Translations under genes and position numbers: made by a program
Shown here: positions 8,302 through 18,974 of the stretch, piece by piece
Position numbering within the stretch: position 1 is the first letter of the stretch
How the letters are laid out: each line of letters opens with the position of its first letter
Source of the DNA: Candidatus Korobacter versatilis
GTDB lineage: Bacteria > Acidobacteriota > Terriglobia > Terriglobales > Acidobacteriaceae
Assembly (NCBI GenBank): GCA_016185395.1
Contig: JACPNR010000005.1
Location: forward strand, 1-64,000
Direction: 5' to 3'
Length of the DNA stretch: 64,000 nt
Notes under the pieces: generated by a model
What the model was told of the DNA's origin: nothing
What the model saw: the letters and a program-made list of their open reading frames with translations, nothing else
Databases searched by the model: none

Positions 8302-9804
8302 TCACGCCGCCAGCTCATAGAGGAACTCCACGTAGGAACGCACCGCGCCGTCGATCCCCTGCACTTTCGGGTTCGACGATTCGATGACGTAATACTCATC
8401 GGGCGCGTGCGCGCCGGAGCCGTGTCCGAGGCCGAAGTGTCCGGCGGCAAGGCGCAGCGGTTCCCCGGTGAAAACATAACCCGGCCACGAACCGGCGTTG
8501 CGCGGCAGCATGATCGGGTCGATGCCCGCCCGCTTGTAGACCGTTTCCTCTACCTTGATGATCTTGGCGTCGGGCGAAGTAGAGTTGGGGTCGTAGCCGC
8601 CGGTCATGTTCACGTCGATGTCGCCATATCCGTGCTTGGCAAGATGTGCCTTGAGCGCCGCGAGCGCTTCCGCGGCCGTCATGTCAGGCACGAGCCGCAG
8701 GTCGAGCTTCGCGACGGCTTTGTGCGGCAGGATTGTCTTGCCACCCGGGCCGGTGTAGCCGCCGACCAATCCCTCGATGTTCACCGTGGGACGGGACATC
8801 AGCATATCCAGCGATTCCTGGAAGCTGGCGTCGTGGATCCAGCGCTTCACGCCGAGCGACTTCTTTGCTACTTCCTCGTTCATACGCGAGGCGGCCACGG
8901 CGATCATCTTCTTCTCCGCAGCGCTCAACGGACGCGCTTTGTCAGCAAAGCCCGCGATGGCAGGATCGTTGCCGTCTTCCGACACCAGCGTGGAGAGCGC
9001 CTTGACCAGGTGCCACGCGGGACTATCGACGCGCGCCTTCAAGCTGGAGTGGATATCTTTCTCCGGCCCGCGTCCCCAGCGCTCGCCACTCGACGTGAGC
9101 TCGCACTCGATCACGCCCTTCGCGCCGAGCGTGAGCGTGACGCTGCCGTCGGGCGCTTGCGAGGCGCTCGGCATGAAGATGCCTTCCGCCTTCTTCAGCG
9201 CCGCCAGGACTTCCGGACGCCGCACGACCTGCGGAAAATGCGGTGAACCGATCTCCTCTTCACCCTCCGCGACGAGAACAAGATTGACCGGCAGCTTGCG
9301 TCCCGCGCCGCGGATGGCGTGGAGCGCCGCGATGAAAGCGGCCTCCGGGCCTTTCTGGTTCACGGCGCCGCGTCCCATCACGACTTTGCCGAAGCCGGGC
9401 TTGTCGACCAGCGCCGCGTCCCACGGCGGGGACGACCACTCCGCGGGATCGACTTGCTTCACGTCGTACATGAAATAGAGGCCCAGGGTGCGCGGCGCGC
9501 CGGCATCGAGCGTGGCGAAGATGCCCGGCTGGCCGCCGGTCGGGAGCTTCGTCACCGACTGAAAGCCGGCGTCCTTGAGCATCTGCATGGTCAGGGCGCA
9601 GCCTTCGTTCACGCCGCGGTTCTCGGCCGCGATCGAGGGCTGCCGTATCCACTGCTGCAAGCGTTGCACGGTCTCGTCGTGCCGCTTCTGGATCTCGGCA
9701 ACGATCGGGGCCAGGTCGTCGGTGGGCTGGGGGAAGGCATAGCGCGGCAGCGCCATCGCCGCCCCGCTCATCGCTGCGCCGTAAAGAAGCTCGCGTCGGT
9801 TCAT
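8302..9804 (-). CDS. exported M20-family-like hydrolase with altered metal ligands
   Basis: About 500 residues beginning MNRRELLYGAAMSGAAMALP, a Tat-type or Sec signal. The M20/M28 aminoacylase-carboxypeptidase layout is clear: a catalytic domain, a dimerisation insert, and the return of the catalytic domain. The catalytic EGEEEIGS motif and the late His (GSGAHAPDEYYVIES) are intact. However, the first motif reads YFMYDVKQVDP where the family has YxHYDVxP, and the second reads GRGAVNQKGP where it has GRGxxDDKGP. Thus a zinc-ligand His and the bridging Asp are replaced. It may bind a single metal or another cofactor. Role: peptidase or amidohydrolase of unknown substrate. Confidence 0.8.
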   Translation of the reverse strand: MNRRELLYGAAMSGAAMALPRYAFPQPTDDLAPIVAEIQKRHDETVQRLQQWIRQPSIAAENRGVNEGCALTMQMLKDAGFQSVTKLPTGGQPGIFATLDAGAPRTLGLYFMYDVKQVDPAEWSSPPWDAALVDKPGFGKVVMGRGAVNQKGPEAAFIAALHAIRGAGRKLPVNLVLVAEGEEEIGSPHFPQVVRRPEVLAALKKAEGIFMPSASQAPDGSVTLTLGAKGVIECELTSSGERWGRGPEKDIHSSLKARVDSPAWHLVKALSTLVSEDGNDPAIAGFADKARPLSAAEKKMIAVAASRMNEEVAKKSLGVKRWIHDASFQESLDMLMSRPTVNIEGLVGGYTGPGGKTILPHKAVAKLDLRLVPDMTAAEALAALKAHLAKHGYGDIDVNMTGGYDPNSTSPDAKIIKVEETVYKRAGIDPIMLPRNAGSWPGYVFTGEPLRLAAGHFGLGHGSGAHAPDEYYVIESSNPKVQGIDGAVRSYVEFLYELAA

Positions 9805-9913
9805 GGCCGAAAAAGATAGACCGGCGGGATAGCGCGTGTCCACCCGCCGCGGCGATTCAGCCAGACCTTCGCGCAGGATATGCGCGCTGGTCCCGTTCGG
9901 CCGTTAAGGACGT

Positions 9914-10141
9914 CTACGCCGCGGCCCTGATGTCGGGATCGGCGGCGCGTCCCTTGCTCAGGACGTTCAGCGCGAGCGGGATGGTGGTCAGCCCGCCGAC
10001 GACGGCCAGAGCGATGCCCGCCGCCCGGCGCTGGTCGTTGCTCAGGCGTCCGGAGAGCAGCAGGCCGACGCCCATTCCAAGCGCGACGCGAGTGCCGCCA
10101 ATGAGGAATATCTCGGCCAGGGTGAGCCTTCTCTCGATCAT
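9914..10141 (-). CDS. small membrane protein, unknown function
   Basis: 75 residues with two hydrophobic stretches (GGTRVALGMGVGLLLSG and AAGIALAVVGGLTTIPLAL) separated by a basic loop, forming a probable helical hairpin. It lies 91 bases downstream of the malic enzyme gene on the same strand, so it may be cotranscribed. No family motif is recognised. A purine-rich GGAAG stretch precedes the ATG. Confidence 0.55.
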   Translation of the reverse strand: MIERRLTLAEIFLIGGTRVALGMGVGLLLSGRLSNDQRRAAGIALAVVGGLTTIPLALNVLSKGRAADPDIRAAA

Positions 10142-10232
10142 GGTCTACCCACTTCCGTCTCCGTAAAGTCACCGCGGAGACTCATTGTGTAGGATGCGCC
10201 GGCGGCAATCGCGTTCTGCCTGCCCGGGGTGC

Positions 10233-11624
10233 TTATCGCGCCCGCGAGAGCTCCATCGCCGCCATCGCGCGACGCGCGGACGTTTCCACTCCCCGCGGCG
10301 CCGTGGCCGGTGGCGGGGCGAGGATGTCGTCCACCGGCGCGCTGTGCGCCAGCAACCTGCCGAGACTGCGCTGCAGTTGCTTGCGATACGTCTCCAGGCC
10401 GATGGGCATCTGGGCCACACCGGTCTCCATCGCCGCCTGTGCGACCGCCATCGCCTCCCACACCAGCACGCGCGGGTCGAATGGTTTGGGGATGAGGTAA
10501 TCACGTCCGAAATGGAAGCTTTCGCCCAGATAGGCGCGGCAGACCGATTCGGGGACTTCTTCCTTGGCAAGCGCCGCGAGAGCTTTTGTGGCGGCGAGCT
10601 TCATCGCTTCATTGATGGTCGTGGCGCGCACGTCAAGCGCGCCGCGGAAGATGAATGGGAATCCAAGCACGTTGTTGACCTGGTTCGGATAATCGGAGCG
10701 CCCTGTCGCCATGATCACATCGCGGCGCGCGGCCTTGGCTTCTTCGTAGGTGATCTCGGGATCGGGGTTCGCCATCGCGAACACGATTGGGTCTTTCGCC
10801 ATGGTGCGCAGCATGTCGGCGGTGACGGCGCCCTGGACGGAGAGTCCTACAAACACGTCGGCGCCATAGAGCGCCTGCTCGAGCGTGCGCAGTCCCGTCG
10901 CTTGCGCGAAGTGCTCTTTGTAGGCATTCATTCCGCAGCTGCGTCTCTTGTAGACGACTCCCTTGGTGTCGCAGAGCGTGATGTTCTCGAGCCGCACGCC
11001 GAGGCGCACATAATGCTTGGCGCACGCGATGCCGGCCGCCCCCGCGCCGTTCACTACCAGGCGGACCTTCGCGATGTCCTTGCCGACGATCTCGAGCGCG
11101 TTGAGCAGCGCCGCGCCCGAGATGATCGCGGTGCCGTGCTGGTCGTCGTGGAAGACGGGGACCTTCATCGTGGCCTTCAGCTTCTCTTCGATGTAGAAGC
11201 ATTCCGGCGCCTTGATGTCCTCGAGGTTGATGCCGCCGACGGTGGGCTCGAGCAACTGGCAGAAGCGCACGACTTCGTCGGGGTCCTTGGTGTCGATCTC
11301 GAGGTCGAACACATCGATATCCGCGAACCGTTTGAAGAGGATGCCCTTCCCTTCCATCACCGGCTTGCCGGCGAGCGCGCCGATGTCGCCGAGTCCGAGC
11401 ACCGCCGTGCCGTTCGAGACGACGGCGACGAGATTTCCTTTGGCGGTGTACTGGTAGGCCTTGCCGGGATCGCTCTCGATCTCGCGGCACGGTTCAGCGA
11501 CGCCGGGGGTGTAGGCGAGGGAAAGATCACGCTGCGTCCAGCACGGCTTGGTCGAGACGACCTCGATCTTCCCCGGACGTCCGCCGCCGTGGTAGTCGAG
11601 CGCTTCCTGCTTCAGGATGGACAT
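10233..11624 (-). CDS. short-form malic enzyme (malate oxidative decarboxylase)
   Basis: 463 residues. It converts malate to pyruvate and CO2 with NAD(P). The malic N-terminal domain contains [15 protein letters not shown] and [25 protein letters not shown], and the metal-site region reads [10 protein letters not shown]. The NAD-binding domain has [16 protein letters not shown] (GxGxxG). The length fits the short bacterial form; the C-terminal phosphotransacetylase-like domain of MaeB is absent. The start at 11624 is set by a GGAGG box in the upstream 10 bases; longer frames run into the divergent promoter region. A CRP/FNR-like palindrome lies 85-104 bases upstream. NADP versus NAD preference is not clear. 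Confidence 0.92.
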   Translation of the reverse strand: MSILKQEALDYHGGGRPGKIEVVSTKPCWTQRDLSLAYTPGVAEPCREIESDPGKAYQYTAKGNLVAVVSNGTAVLGLGDIGALAGKPVMEGKGILFKRFADIDVFDLEIDTKDPDEVVRFCQLLEPTVGGINLEDIKAPECFYIEEKLKATMKVPVFHDDQHGTAIISGAALLNALEIVGKDIAKVRLVVNGAGAAGIACAKHYVRLGVRLENITLCDTKGVVYKRRSCGMNAYKEHFAQATGLRTLEQALYGADVFVGLSVQGAVTADMLRTMAKDPIVFAMANPDPEITYEEAKAARRDVIMATGRSDYPNQVNNVLGFPFIFRGALDVRATTINEAMKLAATKALAALAKEEVPESVCRAYLGESFHFGRDYLIPKPFDPRVLVWEAMAVAQAAMETGVAQMPIGLETYRKQLQRSLGRLLAHSAPVDDILAPPPATAPRGVETSARRAMAAMELSRAR

Positions 11625-11708
11625 GGAACCTCCAGAGTGCCCCGTCGCGAATGGAGAAGGTGAGCGCAAATAGGCGCGTACTAAGGCTAGGGCTATACAC
11701 ATACTGGG

Positions 11709-11728
11709 GATGTGACAGGGGTCACATC
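11709..11728. promoter_or_regulatory. perfect CRP/FNR-family-type palindrome
   Basis: GATGTGACAGGGGTCACATC is an 8+4+8 perfect inverted repeat and fits TGTGA-N6-TCACA, the classical E. coli CRP recognition form. It sits between divergent genes, about 85 bases from the malic enzyme start and 69 bases from the kinase-FKBP start. TATAGC on the minus strand (11697-11692) could be a -10 for the malic enzyme. Function as an operator is inference. Confidence 0.6.
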
Positions 11729-11796
11729 GGGCCACGGCAAAGGTCACGAGGCGTTGCGCGCGGCCGATTTGCCAGCTACACTCCGGCACACATCTC

Positions 11797-13461
11797 TTGC
11801 AGACCATAGGGAAATACGAGGTCCTGGAAGTCATCGGCCACGGCGGCATGGGGCTCGTCTACCGCGCCCGCGACAATGCCATCGGCCGCCACGTCGCGCT
11901 CAAGGTGATGGCTCCGGCGCTGGCCGAGCAAGCCGAGCTGCGCGAGCGCTTCCTGCGGGAGGCGCGCGCGGCCGGCAACCTGCAGCATCCCAACATCGTC
12001 GTGATCTACGACCTCGGCGAGGACAACGGCGCGCCCTACATCGCGATGGAGTTCCTCGAGGGCGAGCCGCTCGACAAGGCCCTGGCCGCGAACCGGCTCA
12101 CCACCCGCACCAAGCTCGAGACCTTCGCCCACATCTGCGATGGATTGCACTTCGCCCACCTGAGCGGCGTGATCCACCGCGACGTGAAGCCGGCGAACGT
12201 GATCCTGCTCGCCAAGGGCGGCGCCAAGCTGGTGGATTTCGGCATCGCGCGCACCGGCGGCGCCGGCCTCACGCGCACCGGCATGATGATCGGCACGGTG
12301 GCATACATGGCGCCGGAGCAACTCAAGGCCAAGCCGGTGGACGCGCGCTCCGACGTGTTCTCCGCCGGCGCCATGCTCTATGAGATGCTCGCCGGCAAGC
12401 TTCCCTTCGAGGGCGAATCCACCGCTGAGACCATGATGCGCATCCTGCAGGAGCCGCCGCCGGAGCTGAAGGTCGAAGGCACGGTCTCGCCGCAGTCCCT
12501 CGCCGAGATCGTGCAGCGCGCCCTCGAAAAAGACCCTGCGGACCGCTACCAGACAGCGCGCGAGTTTGGCGAGGCGGTCCGCGATTACTTGTTGGCGCAA
12601 GACCTCAGCGGCATGAGGGCCACGACGGCCCGGCCCACGCCGCCGCCGCCGCAGGCACGGCCACAGGCAGCCGCGCCAACACTCGCGCCCACCCGCGTGA
12701 ATGTGCCCGCTCCCGAGATTGCAACACCCCGGCCGACAAGGATGAGGGCCGAACCACCGGCGGCAGCAGCCGCACGAGCTGCCGATATACCGGGCGAGGA
12801 AAACAAGAACCCCGCCAAGAAGGTGGTGTTCATCGCGCTCGCGTTGGTGGTGGTATTCGGCGCGGCACTCGCCTGGAACCAGATGGAAAAGGGAGCGGCA
12901 CAACGCGCGTCGTCGGAGATTGCGGACGCGACCCGATCGCTTGGAGGCAGTAACTCGCCGGCGGCGACGCCCGTGACTCCGACCAGCCCGATCCAGGGAC
13001 CGAGCGCGAGCGCGCCTGCGTCCACGCCGACCCCAACACCGTCAGCGCCGGAAACAAAAACCGAGCCAAAGCAGGGTGAGCGCGGCCTCGTCAAGGTTGT
13101 GCCGGAGAAGCCCCCGCTTCCCACGTGGCACAGCACGGCATCGGGCGTTCAGTACCTGGATTCGAAGGTGGGCACGGGGGCGGAGGCCGTCCCGGGGAAA
13201 GACGTCATCGTGGTATACCGCGGGCACTTGCTCGATGGGACGCCGTTTGACGCCGCCAATGCCGGTAAACCCGTCACCTTGCCGCTCGGGAAAAATATGT
13301 TGATCAAGGGCTGGGAGGAAGGCATTCCCGGCATGAAGGTTGGCGGCAAGCGCCGGTTGCGCGTGCCGCCCGAAGCCGGTTACGGCGCCGCCGGCATAGG
13401 CACGGACATCCCGCCGAACTCCACTTTGATCTTCGACATCGAGCTGCTCAAAGTCGAGTAG
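11797..13461 (+). CDS. transmembrane Ser/Thr protein kinase fused to FKBP-type peptidyl-prolyl isomerase
   Basis: 554 residues. Residues 6-265 form a Hanks-type kinase: glycine loop GHGGMGLVY, Lys36 in [15 protein letters not shown] (catalytic Asp129), DFG at 147-149 and APEQ. All catalytic residues are present. A Pro/Ala-rich linker leads to one transmembrane helix (342-360), then a second Pro/Ser/Thr-rich linker. Residues 449-554 form an FKBP isomerase ([64 protein letters not shown]). By topology the kinase is cytosolic and the FKBP domain periplasmic, placed where PASTA or other sensor domains usually lie. The start codon is TTG; the next in-frame Met would remove the glycine loop. Confidence 0.92.
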   Translation: MQTIGKYEVLEVIGHGGMGLVYRARDNAIGRHVALKVMAPALAEQAELRERFLREARAAGNLQHPNIVVIYDLGEDNGAPYIAMEFLEGEPLDKALAANRLTTRTKLETFAHICDGLHFAHLSGVIHRDVKPANVILLAKGGAKLVDFGIARTGGAGLTRTGMMIGTVAYMAPEQLKAKPVDARSDVFSAGAMLYEMLAGKLPFEGESTAETMMRILQEPPPELKVEGTVSPQSLAEIVQRALEKDPADRYQTAREFGEAVRDYLLAQDLSGMRATTARPTPPPPQARPQAAAPTLAPTRVNVPAPEIATPRPTRMRAEPPAAAAARAADIPGEENKNPAKKVVFIALALVVVFGAALAWNQMEKGAAQRASSEIADATRSLGGSNSPAATPVTPTSPIQGPSASAPASTPTPTPSAPETKTEPKQGERGLVKVVPEKPPLPTWHSTASGVQYLDSKVGTGAEAVPGKDVIVVYRGHLLDGTPFDAANAGKPVTLPLGKNMLIKGWEEGIPGMKVGGKRRLRVPPEAGYGAAGIGTDIPPNSTLIFDIELLKVE

Positions 13462-13465
13462 CGCC

Positions 13466-15295
13466 TTACTCTTCGGTCGCGCCCACCGGCACCGCGCCCT
13501 TCTTCGGGCGGCGGTTCGATTGCAGGACCTTCTTCCGCAGACGCAGCGACTTGGGCGTGACTTCCACGCATTCATCGTCGGCGATGAACTCGATGGCCTG
13601 CTCCAGGTTCAGGTTGCGGAACGGCACGAGGCGAATGGCGTCATCGGCGGACGACGAGCGCATGTTGGTGAGCTTCTTTTCGCGGACGGCGTTCACGTCG
13701 AGATCGTTCTCGCGTGCGTTCTCGCCCACGATCATCCCTTCATAGACGTCCGTTCCCGGTCCCACGAACAGCTCGCCGCGCTCCTGCAATCCCCAGAGCG
13801 CGTACGCGGTGGTGGAGCCGTTGCGGTCGGAGACGAGCGCGCCGGTGAGACGATGCGGTATCTCGCCTTGCCACTCGGTGTACCCATCGAACAGCGAGTT
13901 CATCACGATGGTGCCGCGCGTGTCGGTGAGCAGCTCGGAGCGCAGCCCGATGAGCCCGCGGCTGGGCACGCGGAACTCCATGCGCACGCGGCCAAAGCCG
14001 TGGTTGTGCATCTTCACCGTCTCGGCCTTGCGCATGCCGAGCTTCTCCATGACCACGCCGATGAACGTCTCGGGCACGTCGACGGTGAGGTGCTCCACCG
14101 GTTCCATGGTTTTGCCGCCGATGGTCTTCGTCACGATCTCCGGCTTGCCGACCATGAGCTCGTAACCTTCGCGCCGCATCATCTCGAGCAGGATGCTGAG
14201 CTGCAACTCGCCGCGTCCGGCGACCTTGAAGGAATCCGGGCCGTCGCCATCTTCCACGCGGATGGAAACGTTGGTGAGCAGTTCCTTTTCGAGGCGCTCG
14301 CGCAGATGGCGCGAGGTGACGTATTCGCCTTCGCGCCCGACGAAGGGCGACGTGTTGATGGTGAACAGCATCGCGATGGTGGGTTCGTCGATCACGATCG
14401 GCGGCAGCGGCGCCGGGTTCTCCACGTTCGTGATGGTCTCGCCGATGGTGATGCCTTCCACGCCGGCGATGGCCACGATGTCGCCGATGGCGGTCTCGGT
14501 CTCGTCCACCCGCTTCAGGCCGTCGAAGGTGAAGAGCTTGGTGATCTTCGTCTTCTGGAAGCTGCCGTCGAGTTTGGCGATGGCGACTTCGTCGTTCGTC
14601 CGCAGCGTGCCGTTGGCGACGCGCGCGATGGCGAGACGACCGAGATAATCCGAGTAGTCGAGGTTCGCGACCAGGATCTGCAACAGCCCTTCGGGGTCGC
14701 CCGTCGGCTCCGGGATGGTCTTGGTGATGGCCTCGAACAACGGCTGCAGGTCCGTGCCGGGTGTGGCGACGTCGGGCGTGGCGGTACCAAGCTTCGCGTT
14801 GGTGTAGAGCACGGGAAAATCGAGCTGGTCTTCCTCCGCGTCGAGGTCGATGAACAGGTCGTAGATCTCGTTCAGAACCTCTGGCGAACGTGCGTCCGGG
14901 CGGTCGATCTTGTTGATGACCACGATGGGTGGCAGCTTTTGTTCGAGCGCCTTGCCGAGCACGTAACGCGTCTGCGGCAGCGGGCCTTCGCTGGCGTCCA
15001 CGAGCAGCATGACGCCATCCACCATCTTGAGCGCGCGCTCGACCTCGCCACCGAAATCGGAGTGGCCGGGCGTGTCCACGATGTTGATCTTCACGTGGTG
15101 GTAGAACACGGCAGTGTTCTTCGCGAGGATGGTGATGCCGCGCTCGCGCTCGAGGTCGTTCGAATCCATCACGCGGTCGACCAGCTCCTGGTTGGCGCGG
15201 AACACTCCACTCTGGCGGAGCATGGCGTCCACCAGCGTGGTCTTGCCGTGGTCAACGTGCGCGATGATGGCGATGTTGCGGATTGCCTGTTGCAA
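13466..15295 (-). CDS. typA: ribosome-associated GTPase TypA/BipA
   Basis: 609 residues, full length for the family. The G1 motif is AHVDHGKTT, the switch region contains RERGITI, then [16 protein letters not shown] and NKIDRPDA follow. EF-G-like domains III and V and the BipA-specific C-terminal domain complete the protein. TypA binds the ribosome and assists assembly or translation under stress and cold. It converges with the kinase-FKBP gene (4 bases between stop codons) and has tRNA-Asn about 58 bases upstream on the same strand. Confidence 0.96.
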   Translation of the reverse strand: MQQAIRNIAIIAHVDHGKTTLVDAMLRQSGVFRANQELVDRVMDSNDLERERGITILAKNTAVFYHHVKINIVDTPGHSDFGGEVERALKMVDGVMLLVDASEGPLPQTRYVLGKALEQKLPPIVVINKIDRPDARSPEVLNEIYDLFIDLDAEEDQLDFPVLYTNAKLGTATPDVATPGTDLQPLFEAITKTIPEPTGDPEGLLQILVANLDYSDYLGRLAIARVANGTLRTNDEVAIAKLDGSFQKTKITKLFTFDGLKRVDETETAIGDIVAIAGVEGITIGETITNVENPAPLPPIVIDEPTIAMLFTINTSPFVGREGEYVTSRHLRERLEKELLTNVSIRVEDGDGPDSFKVAGRGELQLSILLEMMRREGYELMVGKPEIVTKTIGGKTMEPVEHLTVDVPETFIGVVMEKLGMRKAETVKMHNHGFGRVRMEFRVPSRGLIGLRSELLTDTRGTIVMNSLFDGYTEWQGEIPHRLTGALVSDRNGSTTAYALWGLQERGELFVGPGTDVYEGMIVGENARENDLDVNAVREKKLTNMRSSSADDAIRLVPFRNLNLEQAIEFIADDECVEVTPKSLRLRKKVLQSNRRPKKGAVPVGATEE

Positions 15296-15352
15296 AGTGA
15301 TCTCTTTCGTGTTCGATTAGCCCGGCGCCGGGCAAAGTGTCCAGGCGAAAAA

Positions 15353-15427
<75 letters not shown>

Positions 15428-15553
15428 GTGTGGTTGACGGCACGCACCCTGGCAGGCGCGTAACCTCTTTATTGTTGCACATTTTTCCGCGCCTTGTCAT
15501 CCGCGAGACTCCATGATTGGATGATGGTTGCGATACCCAAGGAGCCACACTCC

Positions 15554-15877
15554 ATGCGCATGTGGATGGTCGATCCGCGAAAGATGTGCCGCCAGCACTT
15601 GCTGGGTGAACACGTGGAACTGCACATGCTCGTGGGGTCGCTGCGCAAGGGGAAATCGCTCGCCGGTTTCCTCGCCAACGGACTCATCGAAGTGCACAGC
15701 GTGCGCGCGCGCCATGCGCAGCTCGTCCGCGAGATGCGGCGGCGCGGCTACCGGCATCGCTCTCCCCTGCCTCGTTTCACCGCGCGGAAGTTGGGGCGCG
15801 TCGTGCGCAAGAAGAGCCTAGCCGACTTGCTGGCGCGCTGCCATGCGTGCCGCACGTTGTTTGTTCCCGCAAGATGA
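15554..15877 (+). CDS. T4 endonuclease V-like pyrimidine dimer DNA glycosylase family protein
   Basis: About 107 residues. The N-terminus MRMWMVDPRKMCRQHLLGEH followed by VELHMLVGSL matches the pattern of phage and bacterial endonuclease V-like proteins (LLGEHxELH). RHAQLVREMRRRGYRHRSPL matches the C-terminal helix of that family. The Glu at residue 19 aligns with the catalytic Glu23 of T4 DenV; the T4 Thr2 nucleophile is Arg here. Expected role: repair of UV dimers or related base lesions. AAGGAG at 15539-15544 sets the ATG at 15554. The basic C-terminal extension (KLGRVVRKK) may bind DNA. Phage ancestry is plausible. Confidence 0.72.
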   Translation: MRMWMVDPRKMCRQHLLGEHVELHMLVGSLRKGKSLAGFLANGLIEVHSVRARHAQLVREMRRRGYRHRSPLPRFTARKLGRVVRKKSLADLLARCHACRTLFVPAR

Positions 15878-15878
15878 C

Positions 15879-16358
15879 TCACTGCTTCGCGGGCGGCGGT
15901 TCCGGGCTGCCGACATCGAGCGCGGCTTTCCACGCGCCGTTGGGCTTGCGGCGCCAGATGGTGGTGTAGCGTCCGTGCGAGACCTTCTCGCTGCCATCCT
16001 TCTGCTTCACGCGGAGCTCGTACGGACCGGTGGTGTAGCCGAGTCCGCCGGACGCTTCCACGATCTCCGGTGACCAGGTGATGGAGACGTTCGGGTCCTT
16101 GAGGAACTCCCAGTTCTTGCGCTGCGCCGCCATCCCACTGGACATTTTGCCGTCGTTGAAGAAGTGGATGTCTTCATCCCAGAAGCTCATCGCCTTCTCG
16201 TAGTCTTTGGCGCGGGCGGCGGCGGCAAAAGCGATCTCGGCGTCGCGCACCTGCTGCGTCTGCTTGGCCTCGTTGGCTTTCTTGCCTTCCGGGTCGATGG
16301 CGAAACCCAGGGCGCCGGCAAGGAACACGGCGAACAACAGGAGGAGTATCCGCTTCAT
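15879..16358 (-). CDS. exported DUF4440/SnoaL-like (NTF2 fold) protein
   Basis: 159 residues with a signal peptide (MKRILLLLFAVFLAGALGFA). The rest has the pattern of a DUF4440 ketosteroid-isomerase-like domain: an N-terminal helix RDAEIAFAAAARAKDYEKAMSF, WDEDIHFFNDG, then ITWSPEIVEASGGLGYTTGPYEL and a C-terminal strand GRYTTIWRRKPNGAWKAALDVG. Such domains are small cavities that bind diverse ligands; no catalytic residues can be assigned. It is convergent with the endonuclease V-like gene, one base separating the stop codons. Confidence 0.8.
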   Translation of the reverse strand: MKRILLLLFAVFLAGALGFAIDPEGKKANEAKQTQQVRDAEIAFAAAARAKDYEKAMSFWDEDIHFFNDGKMSSGMAAQRKNWEFLKDPNVSITWSPEIVEASGGLGYTTGPYELRVKQKDGSEKVSHGRYTTIWRRKPNGAWKAALDVGSPEPPPAKQ

Positions 16359-16505
16359 GGCGTCCTTTCGGTGCTGCGGGGATGACCAGCGTAACGCTTT
16401 GCGCGGCGCTTTCCAAGCGCGGTCATTCCTTGACTTGGGCGGCTCGCCCGCGATACTTTCCGAGAGCCTTCAGCACGTCAACGTCTGCGTTTTCAAGGGG
16501 AATCC

Positions 16506-17333
16506 GTGGCCCAACGCCTGATCACCATGACCTCTGACTTCGGCGCCTCCGACCATTTTGTCGGGACGATGAAGGGAGTCATCCTGAGCATCAATCCCGA
16601 GGCCAAGATCGTGGACATCTGCAACTCCGTCCACTCGTTCGATATCCTCGACGGCGCTTTGACCATCGCGCAGGCCTACCGCTACTTCCCTTCCGACACC
16701 GTGCATATGGTCATTGTGGACCCCGGTGTTGGGACGAACCGGCGTCCGCTGCTCGTCACCGCCGACAAGCACATGTTCCTCGCGCCGGATAACGGTGTGC
16801 TCTCACTCGTCTACGAGCGTGAAGAACGGCTCAGCGTGCGCCACATCACGGCCGAGCACTACTTCCTGCAGCCGATGAGCCATACCTTCCATGGACGCGA
16901 TCTTTTCTCGGCCGTCGCAGGATGGCTGAGCAAAGGCGTGGAAGTCGCGAAGTTTGGCGAAGAAGTGACCGACTTCGTCCGCTTCGCCGCACCCAAGCCG
17001 AAGCCGGTGAACGACACGCTGATGAAGGGCGTGGTCCTTAAGTCCGACAAATTCGGCAACCTCATCACTAACTTCACCCCCAAAGAGGTGCCACAGCTCT
17101 TCGAGCCCAGCCCGCCGACGTTCAAGATCCTGGTCGGCAAGACCGAAGTCACCCGCATGCGCGACACATATTCGGGCGGCGCCGCCGGCGAAGTCTTTGG
17201 CGTGCTCGGCAGCATGGGATACCTAGAAATCGCCGTCAACCGCGGCTCCGCCGCCAAGACGATCGGGGCCGACAAAGGCTCGGACGTCGGCGTTTTGTTC
17301 GAAGCGGCAGCGGCGGCGCCAGCCGCAACCTAA
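16506..17333 (+). CDS. SAM hydroxide adenosyltransferase (DUF62 / SAM hydrolase)
   Basis: 275 residues. ITMTSDFGxxDHFVGTMKG at the N-terminus, PSDTVHMVIVDPGVGTNRRP and LAPDNGVLSLV are the signature blocks of the DUF62 family (fluorinase/chlorinase relatives). The family cleaves S-adenosylmethionine to adenosine and methionine using water. The C-terminal beta domain contains DKFGNLITNF. The start is GTG at 16506, with an AAGGGG box just upstream; the frame has no better start. It stands alone between minus-strand genes. Confidence 0.9.
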   Translation: MAQRLITMTSDFGASDHFVGTMKGVILSINPEAKIVDICNSVHSFDILDGALTIAQAYRYFPSDTVHMVIVDPGVGTNRRPLLVTADKHMFLAPDNGVLSLVYEREERLSVRHITAEHYFLQPMSHTFHGRDLFSAVAGWLSKGVEVAKFGEEVTDFVRFAAPKPKPVNDTLMKGVVLKSDKFGNLITNFTPKEVPQLFEPSPPTFKILVGKTEVTRMRDTYSGGAAGEVFGVLGSMGYLEIAVNRGSAAKTIGADKGSDVGVLFEAAAAAPAAT

Positions 17334-17339
17334 CCGCGA

Positions 17340-17573
17340 TCAGGGGTTCTTCGGCTTGGGGCGGGCGTAGCGGTCCATGTCCGACGTCCATTGCAGGAAG
17401 CGTCCGAGCTGGTTGCGCTCCTTCCACATGAAGCGCCAGAACTCGAAGAAGCCGATCTTGTCGGCCTTCAGGCCGGCATACGTCTCGATGCGCCACTTGA
17501 GATACGGACTGCGCCAGGGCGCGAGCCGGTGACCGCGAGACGCGTTCCAGAGAAAGCGAAGCAGATAGCGCAT
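17340..17573 (-). CDS. small conserved-looking hypothetical protein
   Basis: 77 residues, rich in Trp, Arg and aromatic residues (RFLWNASRGHRLAPWRSPYLKWRIETY and FFEFWRFMWKERNQ are the notable parts). No membrane helix or signal peptide is clear and no family is recognised. It lies 30 bases downstream of pilR on the same strand, so it is probably the last gene of the pilus operon transcript. It converges on the DUF62 gene with 6 bases between stops. Confidence 0.5.
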   Translation of the reverse strand: MRYLLRFLWNASRGHRLAPWRSPYLKWRIETYAGLKADKIGFFEFWRFMWKERNQLGRFLQWTSDMDRYARPKPKNP

Positions 17574-17603
17574 GCGTTTGTTTCAGGACCCTAGCCAGTA
17601 TAG

Positions 17604-18966
<1,363 letters not shown>

Positions 18967-18974
<8 letters not shown>

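Noticed and set aside
10185-11663. 492-codon open frame antisense to the malic enzyme gene
   Set aside because: The sense frame has all malic enzyme motifs; the antisense protein is low complexity and Arg/His-rich.
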